This document shows positions 53,160 to 62,902 of a stretch of DNA of 64,000 nucleotides, one piece after another (position 1 is the first letter of the stretch; each line of letters begins with the position of its first letter). Source of the DNA: Halalkalirubrum salinum. GTDB lineage: Archaea > Halobacteriota > Halobacteria > Halobacteriales > Haloferacaceae. Location: the NCBI RefSeq assembly GCF_005543295.1, contig NZ_SRSG01000058.1, positions 79,830-143,829 of the forward strand. Reading direction: 5' to 3'. A program made the translations under genes and the position numbers. The notes beneath the pieces are model-generated. The model worked only from the letters and a program-made list of their open reading frames with translations, was not told the origin of the DNA and did no database searches.

Positions 53160-55361
53160 TTAGGTGATGAACTCCGCCGGCGGTGCCAGATCACGTCGCC
53201 CACCGAACGTCACGAGGAACACAACCGCAAGCCCCACGCCGTAGGCGAAAAGCAGCGGGATCGTCACGAGGAACATCGTGATGATGTCCGCGGGTGTAAA
53301 CACCGCTGCGAGCGTCAACATCGTGATAAACACCTCTCGCCAGCGCTTGCGCATCGAATTGTAGGGTATCCCCGCACTGTTGAGAAGCACCATCAAGATC
53401 GGGATGTCCGCAAGAAAGCCGATCCCGATCGTCGTGAAGATGATGAGCCACATGAAGTCGTTGATCCGGTAGCTGATGATCATGCCCGCCGAGAGCGCGT
53501 CCGCGGCGAGGAACGAGATTGTCACTGGGGCGATGATCGAATAGCCGAGCGCGAAGCCGCCGAGCATCCCACCGGCCAACGCGCCCGTCCAGATAAAGAT
53601 CGATCGCTGGTGGCCTCTAACGACGCCCAACTCGCGGAGCGACGGCCACGCGTAGTAGGCGATTACCGGCAGCGTGACGAACACGCCCGCGAGCACGGAG
53701 AACTTCACCATGAAGATCAGCGCCTCGACGGGATGAAGCGTGATGACGCCGATCGAGTCTGCGGTCACTTCCTCGGGAAGCCGCTGATAGAAGTCGACAC
53801 GGACGTCTCGCAGGCCGCCGCTGTACAGCCACGCGAACACGCCACCCATCACAATAATGAACGTGAGCACGATCCGGAACGATCGCGATCGGAGGCTGTT
53901 GAGAATGAAGACGATGTCGGTGTAGTACCCGCCGATGTCATCGGAATCGGTTTCGCCGTCAGTCAACTCCGCGAGGAAGGTGTCGCCCGCTCTCGAGGTC
54001 CGATCGCCGAGCCCGCCGGCCTCGGTCGTTTCGGCTTCGGCGCGCTCGTCCTCACTGCCCTCGTCACCGTCCTCGGACTCTCGGAGGTGTTCGGTTTCGT
54101 CGAAGCGATCGACGATCGCCTGGGCCTTGTCGGCATCGTCCGCTTCGAGGGCCGCGCCAGCGTAGCCCATTGCTTCGTCCTCTGTCAAATCAGCAAACGC
54201 CTCCGGCGGTGCCGCACGGATCCCGGCGGCATCAAGGGATCCGAGGTCGATCGCCGTTGGATCGCCCATCGCTGTCCCAGCAGGTTCGACTTCGGCTTCG
54301 AGGGCGACGTACACGTAGTACGCGAGCCCGACAGTTGCGAGGATAGCGCCCGCGATCGCGCCGTACAGTAGTAACGATACCTCTGCGGAAACGATCCCGG
54401 CATCCGGCGGGAGGATTCGGTAGCTACTGCCAGCCCACGCGAGTAGATCGTTCGTTGCGGTCCGCCCGCCGTATTCGTGGTAGCCGTAGATGACCGCCAT
54501 CCCAGCGACAAATAGCCCGGTGAGCACGTTCCAATGTGATCGCGCGACCGATCTGACGCGAACCCGCGCGCCGGCGCGCTTCGCGGTGACGACGATCTTC
54601 GCGAGATAGAGACTACTCCCGTACAGCACCATCAGCGGAACCGCCCACATGATCTGGGTGAACGGATCAGGCGGCGAAAAGAAGGCCCCGAACACGAAGA
54701 TGCCGACGACTGCGTGACGCCACTTGTCGCGGAACGTCTCGTAGGGGACGATCTCGGCGTACGACAGCGCGGTGATGAAAAGCGGCATCTGGGCGGCCAA
54801 CCCAAACGAGATGGTCAAAAGCACGATGAACTCGGTCCACATGACGATCGAGTAGGTCGGCGCGAAGCCAGCGTCGAAGCCGAAGCCGGCCAAAAAGCCG
54901 AACATGAACGGGAAGAACACGCCAAATCCGTAGGCGGCACCGCCGGCAAACAGCGCGACGGCGAACGTGGCAACGAGTGCAACCTTCCAGCGCGGAATCG
55001 GTGTCTGCGGCCAGTAGCCGCGCTCTCTGAGGGCGTCTCTGGTAAAGTACAAAAGCGCCGGTATCGCGATGAGCACGCCGACGATCAGCCCGATTTTCGC
55101 CTGCAAAAGGATGACGTCGAACGGTGTCGTCGCGATGATGTCGAAGCTGTCGCCGACTTCAGCGCGCATGCGTGATTCAGTAATCCCGCGAAGCCAGTCC
55201 CAGATGTACGTCCGCAGGGTCCAAAACGTCGCTAAAAAGCCGATCAAAAAGACGACGAAGACCTTCTGGAGGTCCTTTTGCGCCGATCGGAGTATCGCAA
55301 ACAGCGTGTCGCGACCCTCCATCAGCGTTTGCTGGGTGTCTTGGTCGAGCGCGCTGGACAT
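53160..55361 (-). CDS. tatC: Twin-arginine translocase TatCt (double TatC)
   Basis: A 733-residue membrane protein made of two TatC domains, the TatCt arrangement specific to haloarchaea. The first TatC spans about residues 20-240 (PFDVILLQAKIGLIVGVLIA, FGFGVFFPFMFGFL-like segments). An extra hydrophobic pair and an acidic linker (about 370-460) follow, then the second TatC (about 480-720: EALIFMVKFSVLAGVFVTLP). It exports folded Tat substrates, the main secretion route in halophiles; the TAXI lipoprotein here is one likely client. It is divergent from tatCo. Confidence 0.92.
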   Translation of the reverse strand: MSSALDQDTQQTLMEGRDTLFAILRSAQKDLQKVFVVFLIGFLATFWTLRTYIWDWLRGITESRMRAEVGDSFDIIATTPFDVILLQAKIGLIVGVLIAIPALLYFTRDALRERGYWPQTPIPRWKVALVATFAVALFAGGAAYGFGVFFPFMFGFLAGFGFDAGFAPTYSIVMWTEFIVLLTISFGLAAQMPLFITALSYAEIVPYETFRDKWRHAVVGIFVFGAFFSPPDPFTQIMWAVPLMVLYGSSLYLAKIVVTAKRAGARVRVRSVARSHWNVLTGLFVAGMAVIYGYHEYGGRTATNDLLAWAGSSYRILPPDAGIVSAEVSLLLYGAIAGAILATVGLAYYVYVALEAEVEPAGTAMGDPTAIDLGSLDAAGIRAAPPEAFADLTEDEAMGYAGAALEADDADKAQAIVDRFDETEHLRESEDGDEGSEDERAEAETTEAGGLGDRTSRAGDTFLAELTDGETDSDDIGGYYTDIVFILNSLRSRSFRIVLTFIIVMGGVFAWLYSGGLRDVRVDFYQRLPEEVTADSIGVITLHPVEALIFMVKFSVLAGVFVTLPVIAYYAWPSLRELGVVRGHQRSIFIWTGALAGGMLGGFALGYSIIAPVTISFLAADALSAGMIISYRINDFMWLIIFTTIGIGFLADIPILMVLLNSAGIPYNSMRKRWREVFITMLTLAAVFTPADIITMFLVTIPLLFAYGVGLAVVFLVTFGGRRDLAPPAEFIT

Positions 55362-55509
55362 ATATCCGACAAAAGTCGGTTCGTCGTTATCAACTTTTTC
55401 TCTCGGCTGTCCGCGGCGTTCTCGAGTCGTCGATCGCCGGTCCCTTGCCGATCGATTGCTGGCTCGATCCGAAAAGGCCTATAACGACACGGTGTGGAAG
55501 TACTAGCGA

Positions 55510-56742
55510 ATGCCCGACGAGTCGGATCGTCCACCAGCCGATCCTACCGCAGAATCCGGTTCTGCTCCCGACGACGTGAGCGACGGCTCTGCGCAATCCG
55601 CAGATGACGACACCGATCGACAGGACGGCGACGATACCGATCGACCGGATGGTGATGACCGCGATCGACAGGAGGGCGACGATACCGATCGACAGCCCGA
55701 TGGCGAAGAGAATACTGAGCGGAACACCACCGGGGACAGCGCTGCGGATCCAGCTGAGGATGTCGCAGACGCTGGCGATGGGTCTGCCCGAGAGGGAGAC
55801 ACAAACGAGGAAGAAGTAGATTCGGACGCAGACGAGGTGGAAGTAGATTCGGACGCAGACGAGGACGCCATCGAAGCAGATACAGACGGAGATACCCCGT
55901 CAACAGACGGCGGCTCAACGGCATCTGCCGGTGTCGTCGAAGGGATCGATCGCGGGACGGATGCCGACGAAGGCGTGGTGTCTGACATCGGCGATGACGA
56001 GGACGACGAGTTCATCTCCGCACCTGAAGAGGACGAGGAGATGCCGCTTGCAGACCACATCAACGAGATGATGCGGCGGCTCGGCGTCGTCTTCCTCTTC
56101 GGTGGGATTGCAACGCTCATCGCGTATCCGTACTCGCCGGATCTCGTCAACTACCTCTGGGGCACCCACATCCCAAGCCCCGAGGTTAACGCCCCGCGGA
56201 TATACGGCCCGCTCGAATTCATTCTAACAAAACTCAAAGTCGCCGGGCTCGCCGGTCTCCTCATCGGGCTCCCTGTGTTCGTGTACCAGACGTATCGGTT
56301 CATGAAACCCGGGCTGTATCGCAACGAGCGCCGCTACTACCTCGCATCCGTTCCGACGAGTCTTATTCTTGCGATCGTCGGCGTGCTGTTCGCTCATTTC
56401 ATCATCCTTCCGTTCGTCTTCAACTATTTCACCACCTACACGACCGACGCGGCCTCGGTTGCCTTCGGCTTGCGCGAGACGTTTGCGATGATGCTCGCGC
56501 TCATGGGCTACATGGCGATCATTTTCCAGATTCCGCTGTTCATCATGCTTGCGATCATGATGGGGCTCGTCACCAGACAGTGGCTCGAAAACAAGCGGCT
56601 CATTTTCTGGGGACTGTTCGTCGGGATCGCGTTCACCTTCACCGCGGTTGATCCGACCGGGATGGCTCCGATCATTATCGCGCTCACGATGATCGTCCTC
56701 TTCGAAGGGACGCTCGCGCTGCTGCGCTGGACCGGCAACTGA
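55510..56742 (+). CDS. tatC: Twin-arginine translocase TatCo
   Basis: A 410-residue single TatC with an acidic extension of about 175 residues that contains 8-residue repeats (DDTDRQDG, DDTDRPDG, DDRDRQEG). The core from about 180 has six helices with TatC landmarks PLADHINEMMRRLGVVF, GPLEFILTKLKVAGLAG, PVFVYQTYRFMKPGLY (substrate-binding loop) and PLFIMLAIMMGLV. It receives Tat signal peptides. It is divergent from tatCt across 148 bases; a CCTATAACG box about 30 bases upstream may be its promoter. Confidence 0.93.
   Translation: MPDESDRPPADPTAESGSAPDDVSDGSAQSADDDTDRQDGDDTDRPDGDDRDRQEGDDTDRQPDGEENTERNTTGDSAADPAEDVADAGDGSAREGDTNEEEVDSDADEVEVDSDADEDAIEADTDGDTPSTDGGSTASAGVVEGIDRGTDADEGVVSDIGDDEDDEFISAPEEDEEMPLADHINEMMRRLGVVFLFGGIATLIAYPYSPDLVNYLWGTHIPSPEVNAPRIYGPLEFILTKLKVAGLAGLLIGLPVFVYQTYRFMKPGLYRNERRYYLASVPTSLILAIVGVLFAHFIILPFVFNYFTTYTTDAASVAFGLRETFAMMLALMGYMAIIFQIPLFIMLAIMMGLVTRQWLENKRLIFWGLFVGIAFTFTAVDPTGMAPIIIALTMIVLFEGTLALLRWTGN
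55813..55863 (+). repeat. 24-base exact direct repeat in the tatCo acidic extension
   Basis: GAAGTAGATTCGGACGCAGA+CGAG occurs at 55813-55836 and 55840-55863, a 27-base period encoding EVDSDADE twice. The preceding 55610-55690 also has repeats of about 24 bases. Such repeats allow length change of the disordered tail by slippage. Confidence 0.85.
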
Positions 56743-56758
56743 CCCCGCCACGCGGCAG

Positions 56759-57010
56759 CTATCGATCGAACCGATCGCGAAGGTCGGCTTCGTCAACACG
56801 ATACTTGTACGCGGGTCGTCCCTCGATCATCACGTACGGGACCCGCTCGCCGTAGCGCTCGCGGAGCGCTTCGTCGGTGTCCACATCTATTTCCGAGAGT
56901 TCGATCGGCGTTCCCGTCTCCTCGCTGACCCGTTGTATCGTCTCTTTTGCCTCCGCACAGAGATGGCAGTTCTCTCGGGAGTAGACGGTAATCGTGATTG
57001 GGTCGCTCAT
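56759..57010 (-). CDS. Glutaredoxin-like protein
   Basis: An 83-residue thioredoxin-fold protein. TVYSRENCHLCAEAKETIQR has the CxxC active site (CHLC) near residues 14-17, and ERVPYVMIEGRPAY has the cis-proline. It reduces disulfides or mixed disulfides in the cytoplasm. It is convergent with tatCo (16 bases between stops) and divergent from the phosphatase gene. Confidence 0.88.
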   Translation of the reverse strand: MSDPITITVYSRENCHLCAEAKETIQRVSEETGTPIELSEIDVDTDEALRERYGERVPYVMIEGRPAYKYRVDEADLRDRFDR

Positions 57011-57069
57011 ACTCCTGGTTCGTTGTGCTCGGACGCAAGCGTTACGAATCGGCTTGCCCTGGTTTCGGT

Positions 57070-57702
57070 ATGGCGACGATCGTGCTGGTGAGACACGGCG
57101 AAACCGCGTGGAATCGCGATCGCCGGGTACAGGGATGGGCCGCGGTGCCGCTAAACGATCGCGGCCGCGAACAGGCTGTTTCGCTCGCGACTGCGATCGA
57201 ATCGCGATACGATGTTGATCGACTCATTGCGTCGGACCTTCGACGGACGCTGGAGACCGCTCGACCGATCGCCCGCAAGACCGGGGTCTCAGTCGAACCG
57301 TCCACAGGATGGCGCGAGCGGGACTTTGGCGTCTTTCAGGGGCTCAGCTATCGCGAGCTATTCAGTGGCTATCCGGAGTTCGCGATCGGCACCTCCGGCT
57401 ATCCGGCGGCCCTTGCCCGCCCAGAGAGCGGTGAGAGCTTTATTGACCACCGAGAGCGGGTTCTCGCTGCGTTCGATCGGCTTGTCGACTCACTCGACAG
57501 TGCGGAAACCGCCGTCGTCGTCACCCACGGTGGATCGCTGTATCAGGTGCTCGGCCGACAGAAAGGGCTCGACATTGTCGAAACAGTGATGGATCAATCG
57601 CAGGGGAACGGGGCAATCAACGAATTGGCCGTCGATACGGCGAACGGGAGCGTTTCGATCGTCTCAGAAAACGAGACGACGTATCGTGATACCGATCGGT
57701 AG
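57070..57702 (+). CDS. Histidine phosphatase (phosphoglycerate mutase-like)
   Basis: A 210-residue protein. The catalytic motif is LVRHGETAWN at residues 6-15 (His9), the second arginine is in SDLRRTLETA, ERDFGVFQGL follows, and VVVTHGGSL carries the second histidine. It is cytoplasmic and dephosphorylates a small molecule that cannot be named (2,3-bisphosphoglycerate-independent members include alpha-ribazole and sugar phosphatases). ATG at 57070 is chosen; the longer frame adds an unlikely tail. Confidence 0.9.
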   Translation: MATIVLVRHGETAWNRDRRVQGWAAVPLNDRGREQAVSLATAIESRYDVDRLIASDLRRTLETARPIARKTGVSVEPSTGWRERDFGVFQGLSYRELFSGYPEFAIGTSGYPAALARPESGESFIDHRERVLAAFDRLVDSLDSAETAVVVTHGGSLYQVLGRQKGLDIVETVMDQSQGNGAINELAVDTANGSVSIVSENETTYRDTDR

Positions 57703-57705
57703 TGG

Positions 57706-59844
57706 TCACTCGATCGGATCGTCGACGGAATCCGAGTCGAATAGTGCTGGATCCGCCGTGCCGTTGTTTCGACGTTCGATCGCTTCTTTCGCCCACTGTT
57801 CGATCTGTGCTTCGGATACTGACTGATATCCGAGCAGGAGTCGATCGTTGAACAGACACGGCAGATCTGTATCACACAGGAGCGTTTTGACTCTCTCTGT
57901 CGACCATGGCAGCGGATACGGGGCGACCGTTCCTTGTAGTTGATATTCTTGTTGTGTTGGTTTCGACGGTAGTTGATGTAAAAGCCGATGTACAGAACCA
58001 AGTGGTATGTTTGGCGTTGGGCTCGTACGCAGTGATGTCCGGTGGACCTCTCGACTTTCTGAACAAATATATACAAGTTCTGCTGGCGATCTGTTACTCA
58101 CTAGAACTAGCTCACGACCGCTGTTGCCATAGAATCGTACGCGGTCGGTACCCAACGCGAGGAATATACTAACAGCAACTGGGTAGCCATATTGAAGCAG
58201 TTCGAGGATGTTAATCAACTCCTGTACACCCACTGAGTCAGCAACGTCGATCGAAACGAATCCATCTGGCTCGAAAGATTGTCTATCCCTTCCCTCCGAA
58301 CCAACCTCTGACGACATCCAGACGGCTGGGGGGCTCGATCCTCCGTGATCTTTCGACACGTGTCCGTCAATACACTCGATGGATCCCTCGGTGACTGGTG
58401 GGACACAGTACACAAAATCGTGATTTGCCTCGAGTAGCGTCGCAACCGCCTTTTCACTCGGTTTTTTGACAATACCAACTTGTTCGGGCTCCACAAGTGT
58501 CGTCTCGCTTTCTATAGCAGCGCGAACTGATTGTGCCTGCGTTGCATCGTCGAGAATGAGACCGAACGAGACCGTTTCTTCGGTGGGATGTTCGTACGCA
58601 AATTCGCGTTCAAACGCTGGGATCGAAAGAGCTGTACCGCCCGGTGGAATCGTCCCCGCACTGTACCCATCGATTCCCTCCGAGTCAAATGCCCGTATGC
58701 GGGCGCTTCGTTTGGCTGGTATTTCATTTTCAACATGCACCGTACCGAGCACGTTACAAACATGAGTCAACAGTTCTGCATCGTCGATACGGCTTCGAAG
58801 AGTTGCCGTCATCGACCACGTCGGAACGTACGGCTCAATCTGTTCGTAGGGGACCTCCAGATACTCCATGAGCTGCTCGGAAATCGATCGATCGTAGAGA
58901 TTTGGCGGATAAAACGGAAGATCGTCCCCCAGCGCGTCGTACTCGTATCGAGGCAGTGAGTAGTAGCCGCCGATACGAACGAGCGTATCGAGGAACAGAC
59001 AGCGTCGTAACAGCTCGTCGACTGCCGGTTCGATCGACCCATCGCTTTTCTTGAACGGCTCGCTGTAGCCTGTGTCGAGGTGCAATGCGGCCGTGTCACC
59101 CGGCTCAACTGTTGCCCCCAAATAGAACGCTAGCGGGGCGATCCGATAGATGTCTGCGAGGTTCGGCGGGACGGTAATGCGGACTCCGGTTTCTGGTTTC
59201 TGTATTGAGGGGGGAATCGACAGACTGTCTCCAATCGTTATCCGGGGGGGATGTCCACGGAGCGACGGCCACGATCGCTCCGCAGAGAACTCCTTGATTG
59301 ACGATCCGAGATATGACACTGCCTCCATCAGTGCCTGCGTATGATTTGGAACTGTGATCGTTTGTGCCGGTCCATTGTGCAGTGATCGCGCGCCAATTAA
59401 GACTGCTGCTGATTCGGGCAGCGTCACCTCCACAATCGCATCAGACTGATCGTTCTCCACGTATGCTACAGATAGTGGTGTCTCAACGAATCGAACGAAT
59501 GTCTTCATCCCCGCAACTAGATCGAGGCAATGAGTTCCAAACGACAATTTCCACGGTTCATCCGTCACCTCCCCTAGGTCCTCTCCGTTCTCGTTGCGAA
59601 CCCGCACGCTTGTGTTGATATACACCCGTACCTTCTCGGCCGTACACGAGATCGCCGAGTCAACCGGAAACACAAACCGATCGGTTAACGCGGGCTGAAA
59701 ACCCTCACTGCCGATCGCGTCGATTCGCAGCGATCCGCCGTCAACAGTATCCTTGACCACGACCGACTCGTCGTCGATCTCGAACCCGATCGGCGTTCCT
59801 GTCCTCCCTTTCGGGATCACATGCTTTTCACTAGCTCGCGTCAT
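57706..59844 (-). CDS. Large conserved haloarchaeal protein of unknown function
   Basis: A 712-residue soluble protein with no membrane helix, signal peptide or recognisable catalytic motif. It starts MTRASEKHVIPKGRTGTPIG. The N-terminal 250 residues look beta-rich, with repeated strands (VRVYINTSVRVRNENGEDLG and similar); the middle has ISEQLMEYLEVPYEQIEPYV helices; and from about 540 an alpha/beta pattern (VQELINILELLQYGYPVAVS, FLALGTDRVRFYGNSGREL) that recalls peptidase C14/CHAT-like sheets, but no His-Cys pair can be assigned with confidence. It is convergent with the phosphatase gene (three bases apart). Its own upstream gap has ATTATAAG at 59859. Confidence 0.7.
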   Translation of the reverse strand: MTRASEKHVIPKGRTGTPIGFEIDDESVVVKDTVDGGSLRIDAIGSEGFQPALTDRFVFPVDSAISCTAEKVRVYINTSVRVRNENGEDLGEVTDEPWKLSFGTHCLDLVAGMKTFVRFVETPLSVAYVENDQSDAIVEVTLPESAAVLIGARSLHNGPAQTITVPNHTQALMEAVSYLGSSIKEFSAERSWPSLRGHPPRITIGDSLSIPPSIQKPETGVRITVPPNLADIYRIAPLAFYLGATVEPGDTAALHLDTGYSEPFKKSDGSIEPAVDELLRRCLFLDTLVRIGGYYSLPRYEYDALGDDLPFYPPNLYDRSISEQLMEYLEVPYEQIEPYVPTWSMTATLRSRIDDAELLTHVCNVLGTVHVENEIPAKRSARIRAFDSEGIDGYSAGTIPPGGTALSIPAFEREFAYEHPTEETVSFGLILDDATQAQSVRAAIESETTLVEPEQVGIVKKPSEKAVATLLEANHDFVYCVPPVTEGSIECIDGHVSKDHGGSSPPAVWMSSEVGSEGRDRQSFEPDGFVSIDVADSVGVQELINILELLQYGYPVAVSIFLALGTDRVRFYGNSGRELVLVSNRSPAELVYICSESREVHRTSLRTSPTPNIPLGSVHRLLHQLPSKPTQQEYQLQGTVAPYPLPWSTERVKTLLCDTDLPCLFNDRLLLGYQSVSEAQIEQWAKEAIERRNNGTADPALFDSDSVDDPIE

Positions 59845-59916
59845 TTAAGACTTTTGAAATTATAAGAGCAAAAACAACTATTGCGCATGGTGATTACGAG
59901 CGGAGTTACGGTCAAT

Positions 59917-60777
59917 TCACTTGGACGGGTACGATCGAGACAACACGTCTGTGGTCGCCTCGTCGTATGCGTCCGTCGCTGGGCTCACGCTCCCTGTCCG
60001 ATACCCGTCCAGATCGAGCGTCACGTGATCGAACCCAATATCGAGGAGGTGCTCACGGGCGGCCTCGATGAACGCCGGATCCAGCGCCGCCTCGAACTCC
60101 TCGCGGGCGACTTCGATCCGGGCCAGTCCGTCGTGATCGCGCACCCGAAACTGCGAAAATCCCCACGTCCGCAGCACCCGCTCTGCCTTTTCGACCCGTG
60201 TGAGGCGTTCTTCGGTCACTTCCAGCCCTGTCGGAATCCGCGAGGACAGACACGCCATCGACGGCTTGTCAGCTACCGACAGGCCATATCCCTCTGCAAG
60301 CGTCCGGACCTCGTCTTTGGTGATGTCGTGTGCCAAAAGCGGCGAGAAGACTTCTAACTCCTCAACCGCCCGCAGGCCGGGCCGGTGGCCCTCGCCCGGA
60401 TCGGACGCGTTGGTTCCGTCACAGACTGTGTCGATCCCGCGATCGCGGGCGACCTCGTACATCTTTCCGAGTCGCATCGTCCGGCAGTGATAACACCGAT
60501 CACCGTCGTTGGCCACGAAGTCTGGATTCTCCAGCTCCGAGAACTCGACAATCTCGTGGGTGATTCCGATCTCTTCGGCGACTCCGATCGCCTCCTCGAG
60601 CTCAGCGTCGGGGAGCGTCTCGCTTTTTGCGGTACAGGCGATCGCATCCTCGCCGAGGGCGTCGTACGCCAGTGCGGCGACGAGACTCGAATCTACGCCG
60701 CCCGAAAAGGCGATCACGACGCCATCCCGCTCGGCAAGTGCCTGCCTTGCGGCGTCGGCTTTTTCGGAAACGTCCAT
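59917..60777 (-). CDS. larE: ATP-dependent sacrificial sulfur transferase LarE
   Basis: A 286-residue PP-loop enzyme. The PP-loop is FSGGVDSSL at residues 24-32. The sacrificial cysteine is expected in SMACLSSRIPTG; additional cysteines sit in CYHCRTM. LarE makes the dithiocarboxylate on the pyridinium of the nickel-pincer cofactor of lactate racemase. LarB, LarC and LarA are not in the window. It is divergent from the MutS-like gene across 90 bases. Confidence 0.93.
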   Translation of the reverse strand: MDVSEKADAARQALAERDGVVIAFSGGVDSSLVAALAYDALGEDAIACTAKSETLPDAELEEAIGVAEEIGITHEIVEFSELENPDFVANDGDRCYHCRTMRLGKMYEVARDRGIDTVCDGTNASDPGEGHRPGLRAVEELEVFSPLLAHDITKDEVRTLAEGYGLSVADKPSMACLSSRIPTGLEVTEERLTRVEKAERVLRTWGFSQFRVRDHDGLARIEVAREEFEAALDPAFIEAAREHLLDIGFDHVTLDLDGYRTGSVSPATDAYDEATTDVLSRSYPSK

Positions 60778-60867
60778 AGCGCGCTTTCGGCAGCCGCACG
60801 CAAAAGCACATGGTCATGCGATCGACCCGCAAGCTTTTGATACGATCCGGAAAAACCTCTCCCACGG

Positions 60868-62844
60868 ATGGAGCTCGAATCGATCCCCGGCGTTGGCGAA
60901 AAAACCGCGCGGGCGCTCGCCGAACTCGATGATCCCGAGGCGGTGATCGAGGCCGGCGACGTGCTCGCGCTCTCGTCGGTTTCGGGGATCTCAGAGGGTC
61001 GTGCGGCACGTATCGCCCGAGGCGCGATCCAGCGGCGTCACGACGATCCTGGCGGATTCGTCTCGACCGATCGAGCGAAGTCGATCTACGCGGACGCGCT
61101 CTCTTTGGTCCAAGCGCGCGCTGTGACGACGTACGCAACAAAACGACTCCAGACGTTCTACCCGAGTGCGAAACGATCGCGGATCGAAGCGGCCCAGGCG
61201 ACTGTTTCTGAGGCCATGGATCGCGAGCCAACGCCTGCGATCCGTGAGGCACTCGGCGGCGTCGAGCCGCTTGCAACGCCGACAGGACTCCGAATCCGCG
61301 ATCGCTGTTTGGCGACTCGAGACGGCGAGAGCTACGCTGCTGCCCAGTCGGCGTACCCCGAGATCTCCGTCGAAACGATCGAAGACGCCCGCGATATCAA
61401 CGAGTTGGCTCGATCGTATTCGACTGTGATCGTCCTTGACGAGGCGTTCGCCGGGCTCGATCTAACTGGCGACGTCCGGGTTGAACCCGACGCGCTCTCC
61501 CAACCCGAACTCGTGGCGCCCGAACGGCTGCTCACGTTCTTTGCGACGAACCGCGATCGGATCGAGGCCGCGATTGCCGTCCATGAGGCGGCTGATCTCG
61601 ACCCTGCCTGTGATCTCGACGCGCTTCGATCAGCCCTGTCGGGCGTCGACGCAGACGGGACGATCGCCGGCGACGACGAACTCGATCGGCTGTCGGTGGC
61701 TGTTGACGACCTCGACGCGGCCGTCAGTACGGCAACGTCTGTTGCCGACGACCATCTCCGGACTGCGATCCGCGAACGCGACGTGACGATTGAGGGCCAG
61801 GACTTCCTCTCGCTCGTCGAACAGGGCGCGCGAGTGGACTCGTTGCTTTCCAGAGAGCTTGCTGACGAGTACGATACTGCCCTCGAGAAGGCTCGTGAGC
61901 ACCTGATCGACAGTTTGCAGCTCTGTGACGCCGAGACCGAGCTTGCCGCCGCGATTTTCGACGGCGAGCCGACGTTTCCGGTCGAGCCGCGATCGGACGC
62001 GACGAGTCGGCTTCGCACGGAGCTGACTGCTGCTCGGGATCGCCACGCAGCGAGACTCAAGGCGGAACTCGCTGCAGACCTCGCGGCGCTGCGCGAGCCC
62101 GTCGAGACGCTCGTCCGAGATGCCTTAGAACTGGATGTCGAACTGGCGATCGCCTCGTTCGCACGAGACTTCGAGTGTACCCTCCCGACGATCGTCGAGG
62201 ACGGCGGCTTCACAATTGAGGGCGGTCGATCGCCACTGCTCGACGTTTCGTTTGAGGCGGTCGAACCGGTCAGCTACAGCGTCTCTGGAGTCACGCTCTT
62301 GTCGGGTGTGAACTCCGGCGGGAAGACCTCGACGCTCGACCTCGTCGGGCTCATTGTCGTGCTCGCCCACATGGGATTTCCTGTTCCGGCCGATCGCGCC
62401 GAAATCCGGCGATTCAGCGAACTCCACTACTACGGCAAATCACAGGGAACGCTCGACGCGGGGGCGTTCGAGGCGACGCTGCGTGACTTCGCCGAGCTCG
62501 TTGACGGCGCAACTGGACGACTCGTGCTCGTCGACGAACTCGAAAGTATCACCGAACCCGGGGCCTCAGCGAAGATCATTGCCGGGATACTTGAGGCGCT
62601 CACAGAGACGGAGACGACGGGCGTGTTTGTTTCTCACCTCGCCGGTGAGATCCGCGATGCGGCGTCGGTGCCGATCGCGGTCGACGGCATTCGTGCCACG
62701 GGACTCGAAGACGGCGAGTTGCAGGTCGACAGGTCTCCCCGCAAAGATCACTTGGCGCGATCGACACCGGAGCTGATTGTCGAGAAGCTCTCCGATGAGG
62801 CGGCTGACAGCGAGTTTTACGATCGGCTCTTGGCGAAGTTCTAA
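60868..62844 (+). CDS. MutS-family ATPase with N-terminal helix-hairpin-helix
   Basis: A 658-residue protein of the archaeal MutS5-like group. A helix-hairpin-helix (MELESIPGVGEKTARALAEL, ALSSVSGISEGRAARIAR) precedes a helical clamp region (about 150-440) and a MutS C-terminal ATPase: Walker A VNSGGKTST with Lys486, LVLVDELESITEPGA as Walker B, and GVFVSHLAGEIRDAA as the late histidine motif. It lacks the MutS mismatch-binding domain I. It may act in recombination or structured-DNA processing rather than classic mismatch repair. An IS200/IS605 element starts right after its stop. Confidence 0.88.
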   Translation: MELESIPGVGEKTARALAELDDPEAVIEAGDVLALSSVSGISEGRAARIARGAIQRRHDDPGGFVSTDRAKSIYADALSLVQARAVTTYATKRLQTFYPSAKRSRIEAAQATVSEAMDREPTPAIREALGGVEPLATPTGLRIRDRCLATRDGESYAAAQSAYPEISVETIEDARDINELARSYSTVIVLDEAFAGLDLTGDVRVEPDALSQPELVAPERLLTFFATNRDRIEAAIAVHEAADLDPACDLDALRSALSGVDADGTIAGDDELDRLSVAVDDLDAAVSTATSVADDHLRTAIRERDVTIEGQDFLSLVEQGARVDSLLSRELADEYDTALEKAREHLIDSLQLCDAETELAAAIFDGEPTFPVEPRSDATSRLRTELTAARDRHAARLKAELAADLAALREPVETLVRDALELDVELAIASFARDFECTLPTIVEDGGFTIEGGRSPLLDVSFEAVEPVSYSVSGVTLLSGVNSGGKTSTLDLVGLIVVLAHMGFPVPADRAEIRRFSELHYYGKSQGTLDAGAFEATLRDFAELVDGATGRLVLVDELESITEPGASAKIIAGILEALTETETTGVFVSHLAGEIRDAASVPIAVDGIRATGLEDGELQVDRSPRKDHLARSTPELIVEKLSDEAADSEFYDRLLAKF

Positions 62845-62861
62845 AGGAAACAGCGAGAGTT

Positions 62862-62883
62862 CCACGGGTCACCCGACCCGTGG
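62862..62883 (+). repeat. Left-end hairpin of the IS605 element
   Basis: CCACGGGTC (62862-62870), loop ACCC, GACCCGTGG (62875-62883): a perfect 9-base stem. IS200/IS605 ends are recognised as single-stranded hairpins of this kind by TnpA. Confidence 0.7.
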
Positions 62884-62902
62884 GTGAATCGCGTACGTTC
62901 GC

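Noticed and set aside
53040..54371. 443-codon plus-strand open frame opposite tatCt
   Set aside because: It overlaps the well-supported double TatC gene throughout most of its length and shows the charged low-complexity composition of an antisense shadow.
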